This document shows positions 12,531-23,577 of a stretch of 64,000 bases of DNA, one piece after another (the first letter of the stretch is position 1; every line of letters starts with the position of its first letter). Below the pieces are notes generated by a model, which had not been told where the DNA came from, did not search any database, and saw only the letters and a list, made by a program, of their open reading frames with translations. The DNA is from Platycnemis pennipes (Eukaryota; Arthropoda; Insecta; Odonata; Platycnemididae): the NCBI GenBank assembly GCA_933228895.1, contig OW121846.1, positions 49,308,107 through 49,372,106 on the forward strand, written 5' to 3'. The translations under genes were made by a program, and so were the position numbers.

Positions 12531-12649
12531 GTAAATACATTTGAGATGAAATTGGGTTGAGATTGAGATATAATACAATTGGATTGATTGTATAAAACAT
12601 TAGTTTTTTTCTTTTTTGGAATGTAGATGAGTCACCATGATAATGTAAG

Positions 12650-13420
12650 TATTTGTGTGATATTAACTCGTGACAAGAATAAGTTTAATTTCATGTAAAC
12701 TAAAAGAGCTCTTAGATGCACATTAAAATATACTTCGTTGTTAAAAGTGTAAAAATTTGATCTTCAAAATAAATTTGTAAAATTGCCACTGCTTATTTAT
12801 TCTACTAGCAAAAATGCTGAGCAGTAATTAGAAATAAGCATGTTCAGGAGAGTACTTTATCATTGCCTTCTTCTAGTCCAGCGTCCAATATCATTGAATT
12901 ATACAGAAGATATGCATAAAATGCTTCAAGTCAGCTAACATTGCTTCTTCATTAAACTAAAAAGCTATCCTTTGGGAAAAAAAATTAAATGACGCTCAAT
13001 GGGATTTCTCATGATACAACAGCATCATGAGTTCAACTATACAGTATTTCTTAAAAACAGGATATTCGTCGATACTGCTTCAAAATCAGAGGTTTGAAAT
13101 TAAGCACCTATAAGTCAGAAATATAACTTTCAAAATCGCAAAATTGGCTTTAACCAAGCTTGGTCACAAATATGATTTCGAAGATGATTACTATGACCTT
13201 TACTCACGTAAGAAACCAGAGTGAGTGTAAGAGGACTAAAATGCTCTTCTAGTGAGCCATCAATGAATTGAAAGTCTTCTGGAGTGACTATCCACGGAGA
13301 AAAACTAAGCATGCTGCGATTATCTGATAGTAGAGCTCTCATAGCAAAGACAGAGAGTCTGAGTAGGACTCTATTACAGATGGAAAGGACAATGCCAGAT
13401 ATCAGTTGAAGAAAGATGAG
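12650..13420 (+). repeat. array module with a truncated RT opening and palm remnant
   Basis: The block at 12655-13120 (GCATGTTCAGGAGAGTAC near 12839; AGGATATTCGTCGATACTGC near 13060) is followed by a decayed opening frame (13130-13220) and a palm remnant (CATGCTGCGATTATCTGATA near 13310). Sequence then jumps at about 13415 to another block, so the rest of the RT segment is deleted here. Confidence 0.6.
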
Positions 13421-14049
13421 GCACATGAAGGTCGGAAATATAAGATTTAAACAATCAATTATGGGTTTTACCATGTTGTCACAAATTTGATTTCAAAGTT
13501 GATGAATATGACTTTCACACATATGGCACCAGTTAATGTGTATTATGAGTAATATAGCGAAACTAAGAGAATGAACCAATCTATTTTTTCAAAATATGTT
13601 ATTTTACTTATATAATTGTTAATATATTAAAGAAATATAGAATTTTATTCAAGTGTCAATTATCTATAATAATTATAATTCCTCTAGTGAAACGGCAAGT
13701 ATCTCGAATGATTTCCATACTCCAACGTTTGTAATAATCCACATGAACTTTAATATCAAACGACTCGAGTTTCGGCAACTCAATTGCATTTCAATTTTTC
13801 TGACTCATCAAATCACAGGATTACATTATTATTGCTTGTGTTCTAGGAGAGCATCCAATATCATGAGATACAACAGAAGATATGCATAAAATGCTTCAAG
13901 TCCGAAAACATTGCTCCTTCATAAAAAAAAACATTCCATGTCGTGGAAATTTAAATGGTCCCCAATGCGCTTTCTAGTGATAAAACACCACCATAAGTTT
14001 ATTCATACAGAATTTCCTAAAAACAGGATATTCACCGATTCTGCTTCAA
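13420..14049 (+). repeat. array module, shuffled blocks
   Basis: A decayed RT opening-frame block (13440-13540) is followed by the CTGACTCATCAAATCAC block (13800). Sequence then switches to the block with AACAGAAGATATGCATAAAA (near 13870), which elsewhere precedes the RT segment. The switch at about 13820-13850 shows the recombinational shuffling in the array. Confidence 0.55.
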
Positions 14050-14400
14050 AATGGACGATGACAGCAGCAAAAAGTAAACATTGGAAGAATTCGAAATATG
14101 GTGCTACAAAAAATGATGAATATAAAACGGGTCGACAGAGTAATTACGAGGAATTCTTAAGATGAGCGGAAGAAAAGTGAACTCTTCTGAATACCCTAAG
14201 AAGAAGACGTACGAATCTTGAGGCACAATTGCCTAACAATTATCGAGGGAAAAGTGAACGGGAAGATTGGTAAAGACAGTCCTCTTATGAGAAACATAGG
14301 ACAGGTTTTGAAGGATGTAAAAGATAAAAATTACGTCAATATGCAGAGGTTATTGATAGGAGAAGCCAAAAATCAAAACAGTGTTAATACTCCACATTTA
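14050..14400 (+). pseudogene. LINE RT C-terminal remnant (array copy)
   Basis: Begins abruptly inside the conserved WTMTAAK segment (14052-14070). It continues with a WCYKK/NDEYKTGRQ-like stretch and, in another frame, LTIIEGKVNGKIGKDSPLMR and VLKDVKDKNYVNMQRLLIGE (14233-14365). The last part is open for 94 codons (14218-14502) and closely matches 25990-26130. It is truncated at the left and frameshifted. Confidence 0.65.
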
Positions 14401-14789
14401 ATTAAAAATCAACCACTTGGGTTTCGGCATCTCAAGGCCATTTTAATTTTTCTGGCTCATCAAATCACTAGCCACCATTTTCAACTGGCAAAACAAGAAT
14501 GATGATTCTGAAGAGAACACCTCTGTACATTTTTCGAAATATTTGAATCCTTTTACGGTGTTCGTTCCTCATAGTGTTTTTTGTAAGCGTTAACTGTTCT
14601 TTAATCACATGGCTTATATCTTCTCCTATTGTTATTGGATAAACGTAGTTTACAGAACATGCCATCGTGTCCGTTAACATTTCTCGACTGTAAAATCGAA
14701 GACGATGCTGAGAAGACTGAGTTACCATGGTCAAATTAAACCGTTTATCACATTTACAGAATTGACCGAATTTAAGGTTCAATAAGATG
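14400..14789 (+). repeat. array module, non-coding blocks
   Basis: CTGGCTCATCAAATCAC block at 14453 followed by the GTCCGTTAACATTTCTCGAC block at 14669, collinear with 11200-11640. The minus-strand 122-codon frame here has no domain and is treated as accidental. Confidence 0.6.
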
Positions 14790-15451
14790 TTTAACATATT
14801 TTTAAGTCTACCACTCAAGTTTTTCATCACAGGCAATGAATTTAACCACGATCATATCGAGATACTTTCTATATAGGGATATAATCAGACATTTAGGAAT
14901 TCTAAGAAATATTGCTACCATATAGGTCGTAAATAGAATTGAGATAAAAGCATTATTTAACTTGTTTTCTCAGGTGTTAACACTAATAAGCGTGAGGATG
15001 GCTGTGCTTCAAATGAATTACATTTGCGCTATTGGTCAATGCCGAAGTTAGTCCATCATTTTGTAAAGGCGATCTAAACGAAAAACCTGAGGAATTATAT
15101 GTGATCACATTGGATTTGAGCAACATTCTTTTAATTTTAGATTTTTTTCGAAACTCCCATAAACGCATTGTAAAAAATTATTACGCAAAATTGATTAGGA
15201 ATACGAAGTTTCTTCAAAGTTCAATCAGCACCACTAGATTCATCAAAAGTCATTTTTATTTCATGAAAATATGATGACACTAAAAATTAAGAGTTAAGGG
15301 GTAATGTAGTTATATCCACGAACGCATCAGAGTTGAAGTCATAAAGTAATAAAAGTCACGCCGAAAAAGGCACTCTTGTTTAATAATATCATCTTTATTT
15401 TTAGATAATTACAAGTTTTTTTCAGTCTATGAGACCTGGCTGCAATTACTT
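14790..15451 (+). repeat. array module preceding the zinc-ribbon block
   Basis: Same order of blocks as 11641-12214: GAGATACTTTCTATATA near 14859, GTTAACACTAATAAGCGTGA near 14977, AAAAGTCACGCCGAAAAAGG near 15350. It ends at an intact version of the site (AGTTTTTTTCAGTC near 15412) that the LINE occupies in the next module. Confidence 0.6.
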
Positions 15452-15720
15452 ATTGGGTCGTGTTCAAGGAAATGCTTGACACTAAAATAAAACGGAGTGC
15501 ATTGATACGGAGGTTAGCAAAGAAATTGAGGGATATTCAAATGGCAAGTAAAAAAATTAAACCAAGCACATTAGATATTGAGGGCTGCAAGGAAACCAAA
15601 AAGGGACGGAAGTGCAGAATGAAGACGTGTAAAGGAAATATGACACATAATGTACGTGGATCATATAGAAGGATGACTAATGAAAATTGTGCTACTTAAA
15701 TAATTCATCATTAGGTTGAT
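15452..15720 (+). pseudogene. piggyBac C-terminal zinc-ribbon fragment, best preserved copy
   Basis: An open frame from 15460 (79 codons) contains KRSALIRRLAKKLRDIQM, then LDIEGCKETKKGRKCRMKTC and KGNMTHNVRG, ending at 15699. The related copies have Cys residues where this one has Ser/Asn (for example CGTC in the 12215 and 24118 copies), so the ribbon is damaged. The layout (a basic helix ending in LA.., then C-x4-C, KG.TH.V and a second Cys pair) fits the C-terminal ribbon of piggyBac-family transposases. Only the C-terminal part is recognised; no DDE core is seen in the array. Confidence 0.55.
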
Positions 15721-15779
15721 TCTATAAAATATAAGACTTTTCTTTTATAGAGCATAGAGAGTTCCCATGATTATATAAG

Positions 15780-16500
15780 TATTTGCGTGTAGTTAACTTG
15801 TAACTAGAATAAGTTTAATGTGATGCAAACAAAAAACTCTTCGGTACACTTAAAAAATTGACTTTGTGATTAAAAGGGTAAACAATTTGATCTTGAAAAG
15901 ACATTTTCAAAATCTCCTCTGCTTATTTATTTACTGGCAAAAATGCTGAGCCGTAATTAAAAATAGGCATGTTCAGGAAAGTACATTATTAGGTGGAGTC
16001 AAAATGACGCCCAATGGGCTTTCTAGTGACAAAACACCACAATAAGTTTATTAATACAGTATTTCGTAAAAACAGGATATCCATAGATACAGCTTCAAAA
16101 TCATAAATTTGAACTTATATACCTGTAGGTCATAAATATAACTATCAAAATCGTAAATATGGCTTTAACCAAGCCAAGTCACAAATATGATTTGTAAAAT
16201 GATTTTTATTAATTTTATTCACCTAAGACACCAGTGAGAGTAGAGGATGATTATAATGATGTTCAAGTGAGCCATCAGTAAATTCAAAGTGAATTTATCT
16301 GGAATGACTATCCACGGAGAAAAACTAAGCATGTTGCGATTCGCTAATGATATAGCTCTAAGAGGGAAGCCAGAGAGGGTTCTGATTAGCCCACCATAAA
16401 ACATGGAAAGGACAATGGTTTTATATCAGGTGAAGATAAATAAGAATAATACCAAGCAATTTGTATGCAGTAAACAATGAAAGGGTAAAGGATTAAAGGC
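15780..16500 (+). pseudogene. array module with LINE RT opening and palm remnant
   Basis: The non-coding block (GCATGTTCAGGAAAGTAC near 15969; AAACACCACAATAAG near 16032) leads into a decayed opening frame (MALTKPSHKYDL near 16159). A palm remnant follows near 16330 where the motif reads RFANDIAL, with Asn in place of the first Asp of FADD. After LVCSKQ-like sequence near 16460 the copy breaks off and a stray piece of the zinc-ribbon block follows. Confidence 0.55.
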
Positions 16501-16544
16501 AAAACATCTTAAGGCACGATGGCCTGACAATTATCGAGGGAAAA

Positions 16545-16740
16545 TTCAAAGGTTGGCAAAGAAATTGAGGGTTGTTCAGATGGCAAATACAACAGATAAA
16601 GACAGTGTATTAGTTATTGAGGGCTGTAAGGACATCAAAAAGGGACGGAAGTGCAAAGGAAATATGACGCATGGTGTATGTGGAACTTGTAGAGGGATGA
16701 CTTTGTAAAGTGCGCATATAAAACAATATATCAATAGATT
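16545..16740 (+). pseudogene. piggyBac zinc-ribbon fragment (array copy)
   Basis: Starts at AGGTTGGCAAAGAAATTGAG (16549), corresponding to RLAKKLR, and continues through IEGCKDIKKGRKC and CGTCRGM-like sequence to about 16710. Both edges are abrupt, and it is sandwiched between two RT-derived pieces. Confidence 0.5.
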
Positions 16741-16744
16741 GATT

Positions 16745-17224
16745 CTATTATGCATTACGTTAAATAAAGTATATTATTGGGTGGCTTCAAAATGACGCCC
16801 AATTGGTTTTCTAGTAGAAAAACATCAAAGTATGTTCATTTATACAGTATTTCGTAAAACAGGCGATTCGCTGATACTGCTTCAAAACCACAGGTTTGAA
16901 ATTAAGAACCTCTAAGTCATAAATATAACTTTCAAAATTGCAAAAATGGCTATAACCAAGCCAAGTCACAATTATGATTTCGAAGGTGATTACTAAGACG
17001 CACCTAAGACACCAGTGAGATTGTAAGAGGATTAAAATGATGTTCAAGTGAGCCATCACTGAATTCAAAGAGAGGTCTTCAGGAGTGACTGTCTACGGAG
17101 AGAAACTAAGCATGTTACGAAACGCTGATGGTATAGTTCTCATAGCAAAGACAGAGAGGGATCTGAATAGGACTATATTAAACATGGAAACGACAATGCC
17201 CATATATCAGCTGAAGATAGATTA
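16745..17224 (+). pseudogene. array module with LINE RT opening and palm remnant
   Basis: The non-coding block with AAAATGACGCCCAATTGG leads into a decayed opening frame (near 16945) and a palm segment LRNADGIVLIAKTERDLNR (near 17115), again ADG where active enzymes have ADD. It is followed by NMETTMPIYQLKID and then a jump to another block at about 17222. Confidence 0.6.
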
Positions 17225-18458
17225 GGTATATGAAGTTCTGAAATGCTACATTTAAACCATCAATTATGGGTTTTACCAAGTGAAGTCACAAATATAATTT
17301 CAAAGATGATGAATATGACTTTTATATATGTGTCACCAGTTATTGTGCATTATGAATAATATAATGAAACAATGAAAATTAACCAATCTTCTTTTTCAAA
17401 ATATGGCATTTTTCGTTTCGGAAATTTAATATTTCAATGTTTCTGGCTCATCAAATCGCTAACAACCATTGGCAACTGGCAAAGCAAGAATTATGACTCT
17501 GAAGAGAACACCTCTGAACATTTTTTCAAGAAATTTTCAATCCTTTTTACGGTATTTGTTCCTCATAATGTGTTATGTGAGCGTTAACTGTTCTTTAATG
17601 ACATGGGTTATATCTTCTCCTAATATTATTGAATAAACGTAGTTAAGAGAGCCTGCTATGGTGTCCTTTAACATTTCTCAACTGTAAAGTCGAAGAAAAT
17701 ACTGAGAATAATGTGTAATCATGGTCAAACTAAACCGTGCAGGCTTTCTAGTAGGTTAAAATTTAAGGACCTTAACATGTTGAACAATACTTTTGAATCC
17801 ACTTACGACGTTTGACCCAATTACTGGTTCTACAGGAGGATATAATGTTTTTAACTCTTACACTCAAGTTTTTCAAAACAGGGAATGCATTTATTCACAA
17901 ACATAACGAGATACATTCTATATAGTCATATGACCATGCATTTTAGAATTCTAAGAAATTTTGCTACCACATAGTTTGTAAATACAATGGAGAAAATAGC
18001 ATTATTTAAGATGTTTTCTCAGGTGTTAACACTTATAAATGTGAAGAAGGCTGTGCTTCAAATGAATTACATTTGTTCTATTGATCAATGCTGTAGTTAC
18101 TACATTATATTGTAAAATTGATCTAAATGAAAAACCTGCGAAATAATATGTGATCAAATTGGATTACACCAACATTCTTTTAATTATAGAAATTGTCATG
18201 AAACCTCCATAAACACATCGTAAAAAAATATTCGGAAAAATTGATTAATATTACGAAGTTTCTCGAAATTTAACCAGCATCACTAGATTTGCCAAAGTCA
18301 TTTTCTCATCATTAAATTCAATTGACAGAGAAATATGGGGCTTAGAGTTACGGTGTGATACCCACGAAGGCATCAGATTTGCAGCCACAAAGTAATAAAA
18401 GTTACGCCGAAAGTGGCACACTTGAGGATAATCACATTTTTATTTGTAGATAATCACA
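17225..18458 (+). repeat. array module, interrupted at its right end by the LINE
   Basis: In order: a decayed RT opening-frame block (17250-17350), CTGGCTCATCAAATCGC (17445), the GTCCTTTAACATTTCTCAAC block (17662), the GAGATACATTCTATATA block (17909), a GTTAACACTTATAAATGTGA block (18026), and AAAAGTTACGCCGAAAGTGG (18397). The sequence then runs into the LINE insertion at about 18470. The module resumes at about 24119. Confidence 0.65.
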
Positions 18459-18470
18459 AGTATTTTTCAG
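18459..18470. repeat. LINE target-site duplication, left copy
   Basis: AGTATTTTTCAG here corresponds to AGTATTTTTCCG at 24109-24120 (11 of 12). The uninterrupted module at about 12194 reads AGTATTTTTCAGCCTGTGAG, which is the empty site. Confidence 0.75.
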
Positions 18471-18779
18471 GTAGGTAGGTAGGTTTAAGTATTTATGGGT
18501 GCGACGACGACTAAGGTCACGCAGTCTATATAGTGCACTAAAATGAAAATTGGATATGTCGGCGATAGAAATAAAAAGGAAAAAATATACGACACTATAT
18601 TAAATCTTACTTAAAAGGCCAGTTACTCTTAAAAAGGATTAAATGCGGCATAGACGATCATGATCGTCTCCTAGAACTTGTTCTAGGTCTCCCCTGATAC
18701 CCAGCATTTCGCGCATAGTCCGGAATTTGTCACACTCAGTCAGGAGGTGTCGGACACTGATAGGAGAGTCGCAGTCATC
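18471..18779 (-). other. LINE 3' untranslated region and tail
   Basis: Follows the RNase H frame on the minus strand. It ends in a tandem run of ACCT units in place of poly(A), a type of tail seen in several LINE clades. Confidence 0.6.
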
Positions 18780-19613
18780 TCAACGAGGTGTAATCTTCTC
18801 TTCTGTAAAGAAGAAAGAATGGGTCAAGGCGCAATGCCCAATTCTCAACCGTGTGATGGCGACTTCCTCTCTGCGACTGTTCCTGACGGAAGTGGGCCAC
18901 ACGGACATTACCGGCTTTACGCTGCGTAGTTTGTTATTACGCACGTCTCTCCAAGATGTACTCCACTGCTCTAGCACTACTTTACGAAGAGTAGCCTTTA
19001 GGTCCTGGCATGGCACCAGCGTCGTCGTCTGTTCAGGGATATTTAGAGCCCACTTCTCAGCTTCATCGGCCGTCACATTCCCGGCAATTCCCATATGTCC
19101 ATGGACCCAGAGGAAGGTTATGGTAATTCCTCTTGTATTAAGGCATAGGAGGCTGGAGTGTATGCTCTGGACAATGGGGTGATTGGAGGAGAATTGGATT
19201 GAAGAAATGGATTGAAGAGCACTCATAGAGTCCGTACAAATGGCGAACGCCTTAGCACTCTTCCCGATCCCATCAAGAGCCATCTTAATGGCCAGCAGCT
19301 CGGCTGTGTATATGCTACACCTAGGGATGAGTCTGGCCTCGATGATGCCGTGGTGAGAGAAGGTAACCGAGCATGAGCAGGCTGCATCCGATTTAGAACC
19401 ATCAGTGAATACGGGAATGAAGTCGGGGTGGCGACAGAGAAATTCATTGAAAACACGCTGGTACTCTAGATCAGTGATGTGGGCTTTCGGGCGGCTACTG
19501 AGACCCATGTGGATTTCATGGAGCGGAATTATCCACGGTGGGTATCTAGAGTACCCAACCGGATACAAATCGGGAAGCCTTAACCTGGCTGCTTGAATAA
19601 ATAAATAAAGCAA
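18780..19613 (-). pseudogene. LINE RNase H domain (C-terminal part of ORF2)
   Basis: The 277-codon frame holds an RNase H type I domain: FTDGSK (Asp 71), TAELLAI (Glu 105), CTDSMSAL (Asp 128) and WVHGHMGIAGN..ADE (Asp 183), so all four catalytic acids are present. Its C-terminus has SVRNSRREEVAITRLRIGHC and THSFFF, a tail shared with jockey- and I-like LINE proteins. The frame differs from that of the RT. A frameshift near 19600 separates them: the RT frame ends in FIYLFKQPG while this one begins LYLFIQAARLRLPD. RNase H would remove RNA from the cDNA hybrid. Confidence 0.85.
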
Positions 19614-20944
19614 ACACCAAGTGGCTTGGTGGCCCTTGTCCGTCTGCTAAAAAGTTCTAAAAAACGAGGGTTAAAAATCTCGTTAAAACACGGATGGTTC
19701 TTTGTCGCTAAAATTTGGGTCGCATAGGAGCACATTAAAATATTTCTTCGGTGTGACAACGGTAGTTCACCGGCATCAGCATAGATGCTGAGGATCGGAC
19801 AGGTCCGGAAAGCACGAGTGGATATCCGAAGCCCTGCGTTGTGCACTGATGTCGGAGATCTCAAATAGGTATCGCGGCTGGAGGCGTAAACAAATGACCC
19901 ATAGTCCAGCTTGGAACGTACGAGTGAGCGGTACAATAAAAGCAATGACCTGCGGTCGGCACCCCAAGATGAGTGATTTAAAAACTTTAAAATATTTAGT
20001 GTCCGTAGACTTTTATCTCTGTGTATGTGATTATGGTAGCTGAGTCGGTAGTCCAATGTCATGCCAAGGAACCAAACTGAGTCCACGTGAGGTAAATGTC
20101 TACCACAAAGTAAAAGTGCTGGTGGAATGTAGGCTCCTCTCACACGATAAAAATGAACGCATTTGCACTTTTCCGTCGAAAACATGAATCCATTTCTCTG
20201 GGACCAGCTCTCGAGTCTCATCAGAGCCAGCTGGGTTACTCTAGCAGCGCTGATAAGTTTCGATGACGTGCAAAATATTGCTAGGTCGTCCACAAACAGT
20301 GATCCCAAGAGAGGAGGTTTGATACATCTTGCTATATCATTAATCGCAATGGCGAAAAATGTCACGCTTAAAACGGGCCCTTGGGGCACACCGTTTTCTT
20401 GTGAATAAAAATCAGATAGGTAGTTGCCTATCTTAACTTTAAAAACACGGTCACTTAAAAAGTTATGCATAAAAACAAGTAAATTTCCCCTCATGCCCCA
20501 CTCGTGCAGCGTCGTTAAGATTTTCCGCCGCCAAACTCTGTCGTATGCTTTCTCCATGTCGAAGAAGACACCTACGACGTGTTGGCGGAGAAGGAAGGCC
20601 TCCTGGATATAATTGTCCATCCTGACTAGGTGGTCAACGGTTGAGCGGCCACGTCTAAAACCACAGTGGATAGTTGAGAGAAGGTTTCGACGCTCCAACC
20701 ACCAAACAAGGCGCCGATTCACCATTCACTCCGTTACCTTCAAAAGGCAACTGGTAAGAGAAATAGGCCTGTGATTGTTCGGGTCAATTCTATCTTTACC
20801 CTGCTTAAGCATGGGTACAACTATAGACCCCCGCCAGGAGGTTGGGGAGCTACCCACAGCCCAAAGTTGGCTGAGGGATAGCAGGACCTCCAGCAGTTCC
20901 CTCTCCGGAATAATCCGGAGAAACGCATTGTGGATTTCGTCCAT
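19580..20944 (-). pseudogene. LINE reverse transcriptase domain (ORF2)
   Basis: A continuous frame runs from 20944 to 19580 except for one TGA at 20728-20726. Upstream of it lie MDEIHNAFLR and HRPISLTSCLLK. After the stop come CGFRRGRSTVDHL, FFDMEKAYDRVW (catalytic Asp), GVPQGPVLSVTFF and LFVDDLAIF (the FVDD palm motif), all typical of LINE polymerases. The stop falls where relatives commonly have Arg, which would fit a CGA to TGA change (inference). The frame is lost at the RNase H junction. In a live element this enzyme copies the RNA at the nicked target. Confidence 0.9.
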
Positions 20945-21660
20945 TCCTGCGGCCGTGTCTCAGGAGTCTTCAATGGCAGAACGTAGTTCCAAGAGGGAGA
21001 AAGGGATATTATACTCTGCCATCGTATACTTCTCAGTAAAGATGAGTGGGCAGGATTCTGAGCGTCTCTTAATGGAGAGGAAGGTTTCCTCATACGTGTC
21101 GTCGCTGCATGTTTTAGTGAGTAACTGGCCGAAGACCTCGCCAATAGCAGACGGAGATGTAAATACATTGCCGTCGACGTTGAGGAACGGGACGCTGCGT
21201 TGATAGTGGTTTCCCGAAATACGTTTTACCTTGTGCTAGACATGTGCCAAAGGTGTTCTGTAGTTATTGCTGGATACGTATTCCATCCAGGAGACTTTTT
21301 TTGCTTCCTTCACGATCCTTAGAATTTTGGCTCAGAGGTGCCTAAAGGTAGCTAGGTCCGTCTCCGTGGGAAATTTAATAAATATCCGTAACACTTTCTT
21401 GCGTTGACGAATGGCTCTTGCGTATTCCTCGTTCCGTCACGGGACTGCAGGCCTGAGAATGGTTAGCACTGACTTAGGAACGATGCAGTTGGCTGCATAA
21501 ATGATGCTGCATGTTAATTTATCAATGTTGAAAACTCCGTTTTGGCTTTCGTCATGCTTAAAATTAATGTCCTTAAAAAATGTCCTTAAAAACGGGCCAT
21601 GTGGCTTTCCGGACGATCCAGTTGCCCGGCCTAATGATATCTGGATTAAAATTATGTTCT
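20945..21660 (-). pseudogene. LINE ORF2 linker between endonuclease and RT (broken)
   Basis: Short frames on the minus strand (for example 21168-20821) carry the expected linker. Stops and shifts prevent a continuous reading, and no catalytic motif lies here. It was assigned by position between the two domains. Confidence 0.6.
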
Positions 21661-22341
21661 CTATTTATTAGAATGGGAAAATGAGCTCCCAGACAGATCG
21701 TTATGAACAGTCAAATGAAGCTTGTTCATCAAAGTACTCGACGTGAGGCAAAGATCAATTGTAGAAAACTGACCATTAAAAGGGTTAAAACGTGTGTGTT
21801 CCCCGTTATTCTTTAAAACCAAGTTAAAATCTTTAGTAAAAATAGATAACACCTGGCCTATACGGTTGCACTGCTCCCGAGAGCTACCACAAAGGATTTC
21901 GTGAGAGTTAAAATCCCCTAATAAAACGTAAGGTCTCGGTAGCTGATGAAGAAGGGTTTCAAGATTAAATCGGGTGACCGGAGCCGCCTCTGGTAAGTAA
22001 ACATTACATACTGTCACAGCCTCTGGGGCATGCACCGTTACAGCGACCGCCTGAAAAGGCGTGTTCAGCTGCACTCGGGAGGTGTAAAGGGCCTCCCATG
22101 TAGCAACTGCCACTCCAACCTGGGCACGTTGGCCACTGGTGTCGTCAAATCTAAAAACTTTAAAACCTTTTAAAGTACCGTTGTCCGTTGTTTTAAAATA
22201 GGTTTCTTGCAGACATATGCAAGAGGGGTTAAGATCCCGAATTAAAATGGCCAAATCCACCTTATGCCTACAAACACCTTTGCAGTTCCACTGCAGGTTA
22301 AAAGCCATGAAGGTATAAAGGTTAAAACTAACGTCGAGCAC
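21661..22341 (-). pseudogene. LINE apurinic-like endonuclease domain (ORF2 N-terminus)
   Basis: The 226-codon frame begins near FMAFNLQWNCKGVCRHK and carries CICLQETYF (catalytic Glu 46), VCNVYLPE, LLGDFNSH (Asp 143, Asn 145) and FSTIDLCLTS (Asp 196). These are the landmarks of the exonuclease-endonuclease-phosphatase fold that nicks target DNA. At the C-terminus the expected SDH catalytic motif is destroyed: the frame reads DLSGSSFSHS and stops at 21661. The next bases in another frame give HFPI, consistent with a 2-bp deletion at the Ser-Asp-His codons. Confidence 0.85.
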
Positions 22342-22598
22342 TATCCGGTGGGAGAATCACCGCCGAATACGGCGGTGCTTCTTCCCATTCTGCTTCGCGA
22401 GGAGGACCTCTGTCTCTGAAAGACTCTCGTCCTCTTCCATCGATTCCGGTCGGTTCAGTCCGATCGAATCGGAGGGACCGGGGGAAGGCATCTTCTCACT
22501 CCTCCCAGTGGTAGATATAGGTGGGTTCATTTTCCTTAGACTCACATTTTTAATTTCAGGTTTTTGTGCCGGTTTAGAGGCCTTAGCCTCTCTTTCTC
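22342..22598 (-). other. LINE segment between the gag-like and endonuclease frames
   Basis: Contains a 62-codon minus-strand frame (22545-22357) rich in Pro, Ser and Glu and ending in a KKHRRIRR basic tail. It is probably the C-terminal tail of the gag-like protein. No domain is visible. Confidence 0.5.
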
Positions 22599-23577
22599 TT
22601 ATCGTTCTGCTTCAGTTGATTGCATATTTTCTGCCTGTGTTGCGATTGTGACCATGGTTACTTGTTTTGCAGAAACTGCAGCGAAGGATTTGTAGAAGGT
22701 AGGGGCCTCCATTGCCCTATACTTCTTTCTCGCCTCGAAATAGGTGATATTTTCCAAAGTTTTGATTTCCATGACTTTGCGTTCTTCCTTTACATTTGGG
22801 CATTGACGAGAATAGACGGGGTGTGTACCCTCGCAATTAACGCAGTGTAGGTCATTTTTGCATTCCATACCCTCGTGGTTTTCCAGGCCGCAGCGTGGTC
22901 AGGTGGCCTTGCCCTCACATCGCGTAGCGATGTGGCCGAACTTTTGGTACTGGAAGCAGCGCATAGGTGCCGGTACGAATGGCCGCACAGGGACCGATTC
23001 GTATCCCACGAATACCTTATCGGGGAGCCTATCAATATCAAAAGTGTAAACGACGGCTGCAGTGTTAACTACTTCCCCATTACGCTTGGTGGTAAGCCGA
23101 TGAACGTCTGTGACGCCTTGAGACGACATCTCACATTTTATTTCGTCAGCTTCCACGTATAAGAAGTCGTAATGACTTATGACTACCCGACTGGTGTTCA
23201 GGGTGCGGTGCACCTCTACCGAGACGGGAATGTCGTGGAGTGCCTTTGTACCAAGTAATTTCTCGGCCTGATTTGAGTTGCTTGTTTCAATTAGCAGGGA
23301 CACATCCCGCAGTTTTTTTTGCGGACTTTAATTCGCCGGGAATCTTAGCCGACAAAACTCTCTTAATTAGGAAGGGAGACACCTTCTTGCGGGTCTCGCC
23401 TTCCCTTGTACACTTCATAATCAAAAATCGCCGAGAGGCGCAGAGACCTTTATCTCCCCCACTCGTGTCTGGGCGGGATCTTTTAATTGGTGGTAGGTTG
23501 TTATCCTCCATGCCAAGTACAACTTCATCACCCGAGCTCCCCACCCAACATGGAGCCACACATTTGGGATGCCGCAC
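22599..23577 (-). pseudogene. LINE ORF1, gag-like protein with zinc knuckles
   Basis: Three consecutive frames (23577-23287, 23303-22899, 22868-22599) form a broken ORF1. The middle one ends in a CCHC-like knuckle, RCFQYQKFGHIATRC, in which the second Cys is Tyr. The next has CVNCEGTHPVYSRQC, a second knuckle-like motif. The N-terminal part is basic (IKRSRP, RKKVSPFLIKR). This layout matches ORF1 RNA-binding proteins of I- and jockey-like LINEs, which bind the element's RNA. The frameshifts near 23300 and 22890 and the changed Cys show decay. Confidence 0.75.

Noticed and set aside
18727..19182. 151-codon plus-strand frame
   Set aside because: Antisense shadow of the RNase H domain.
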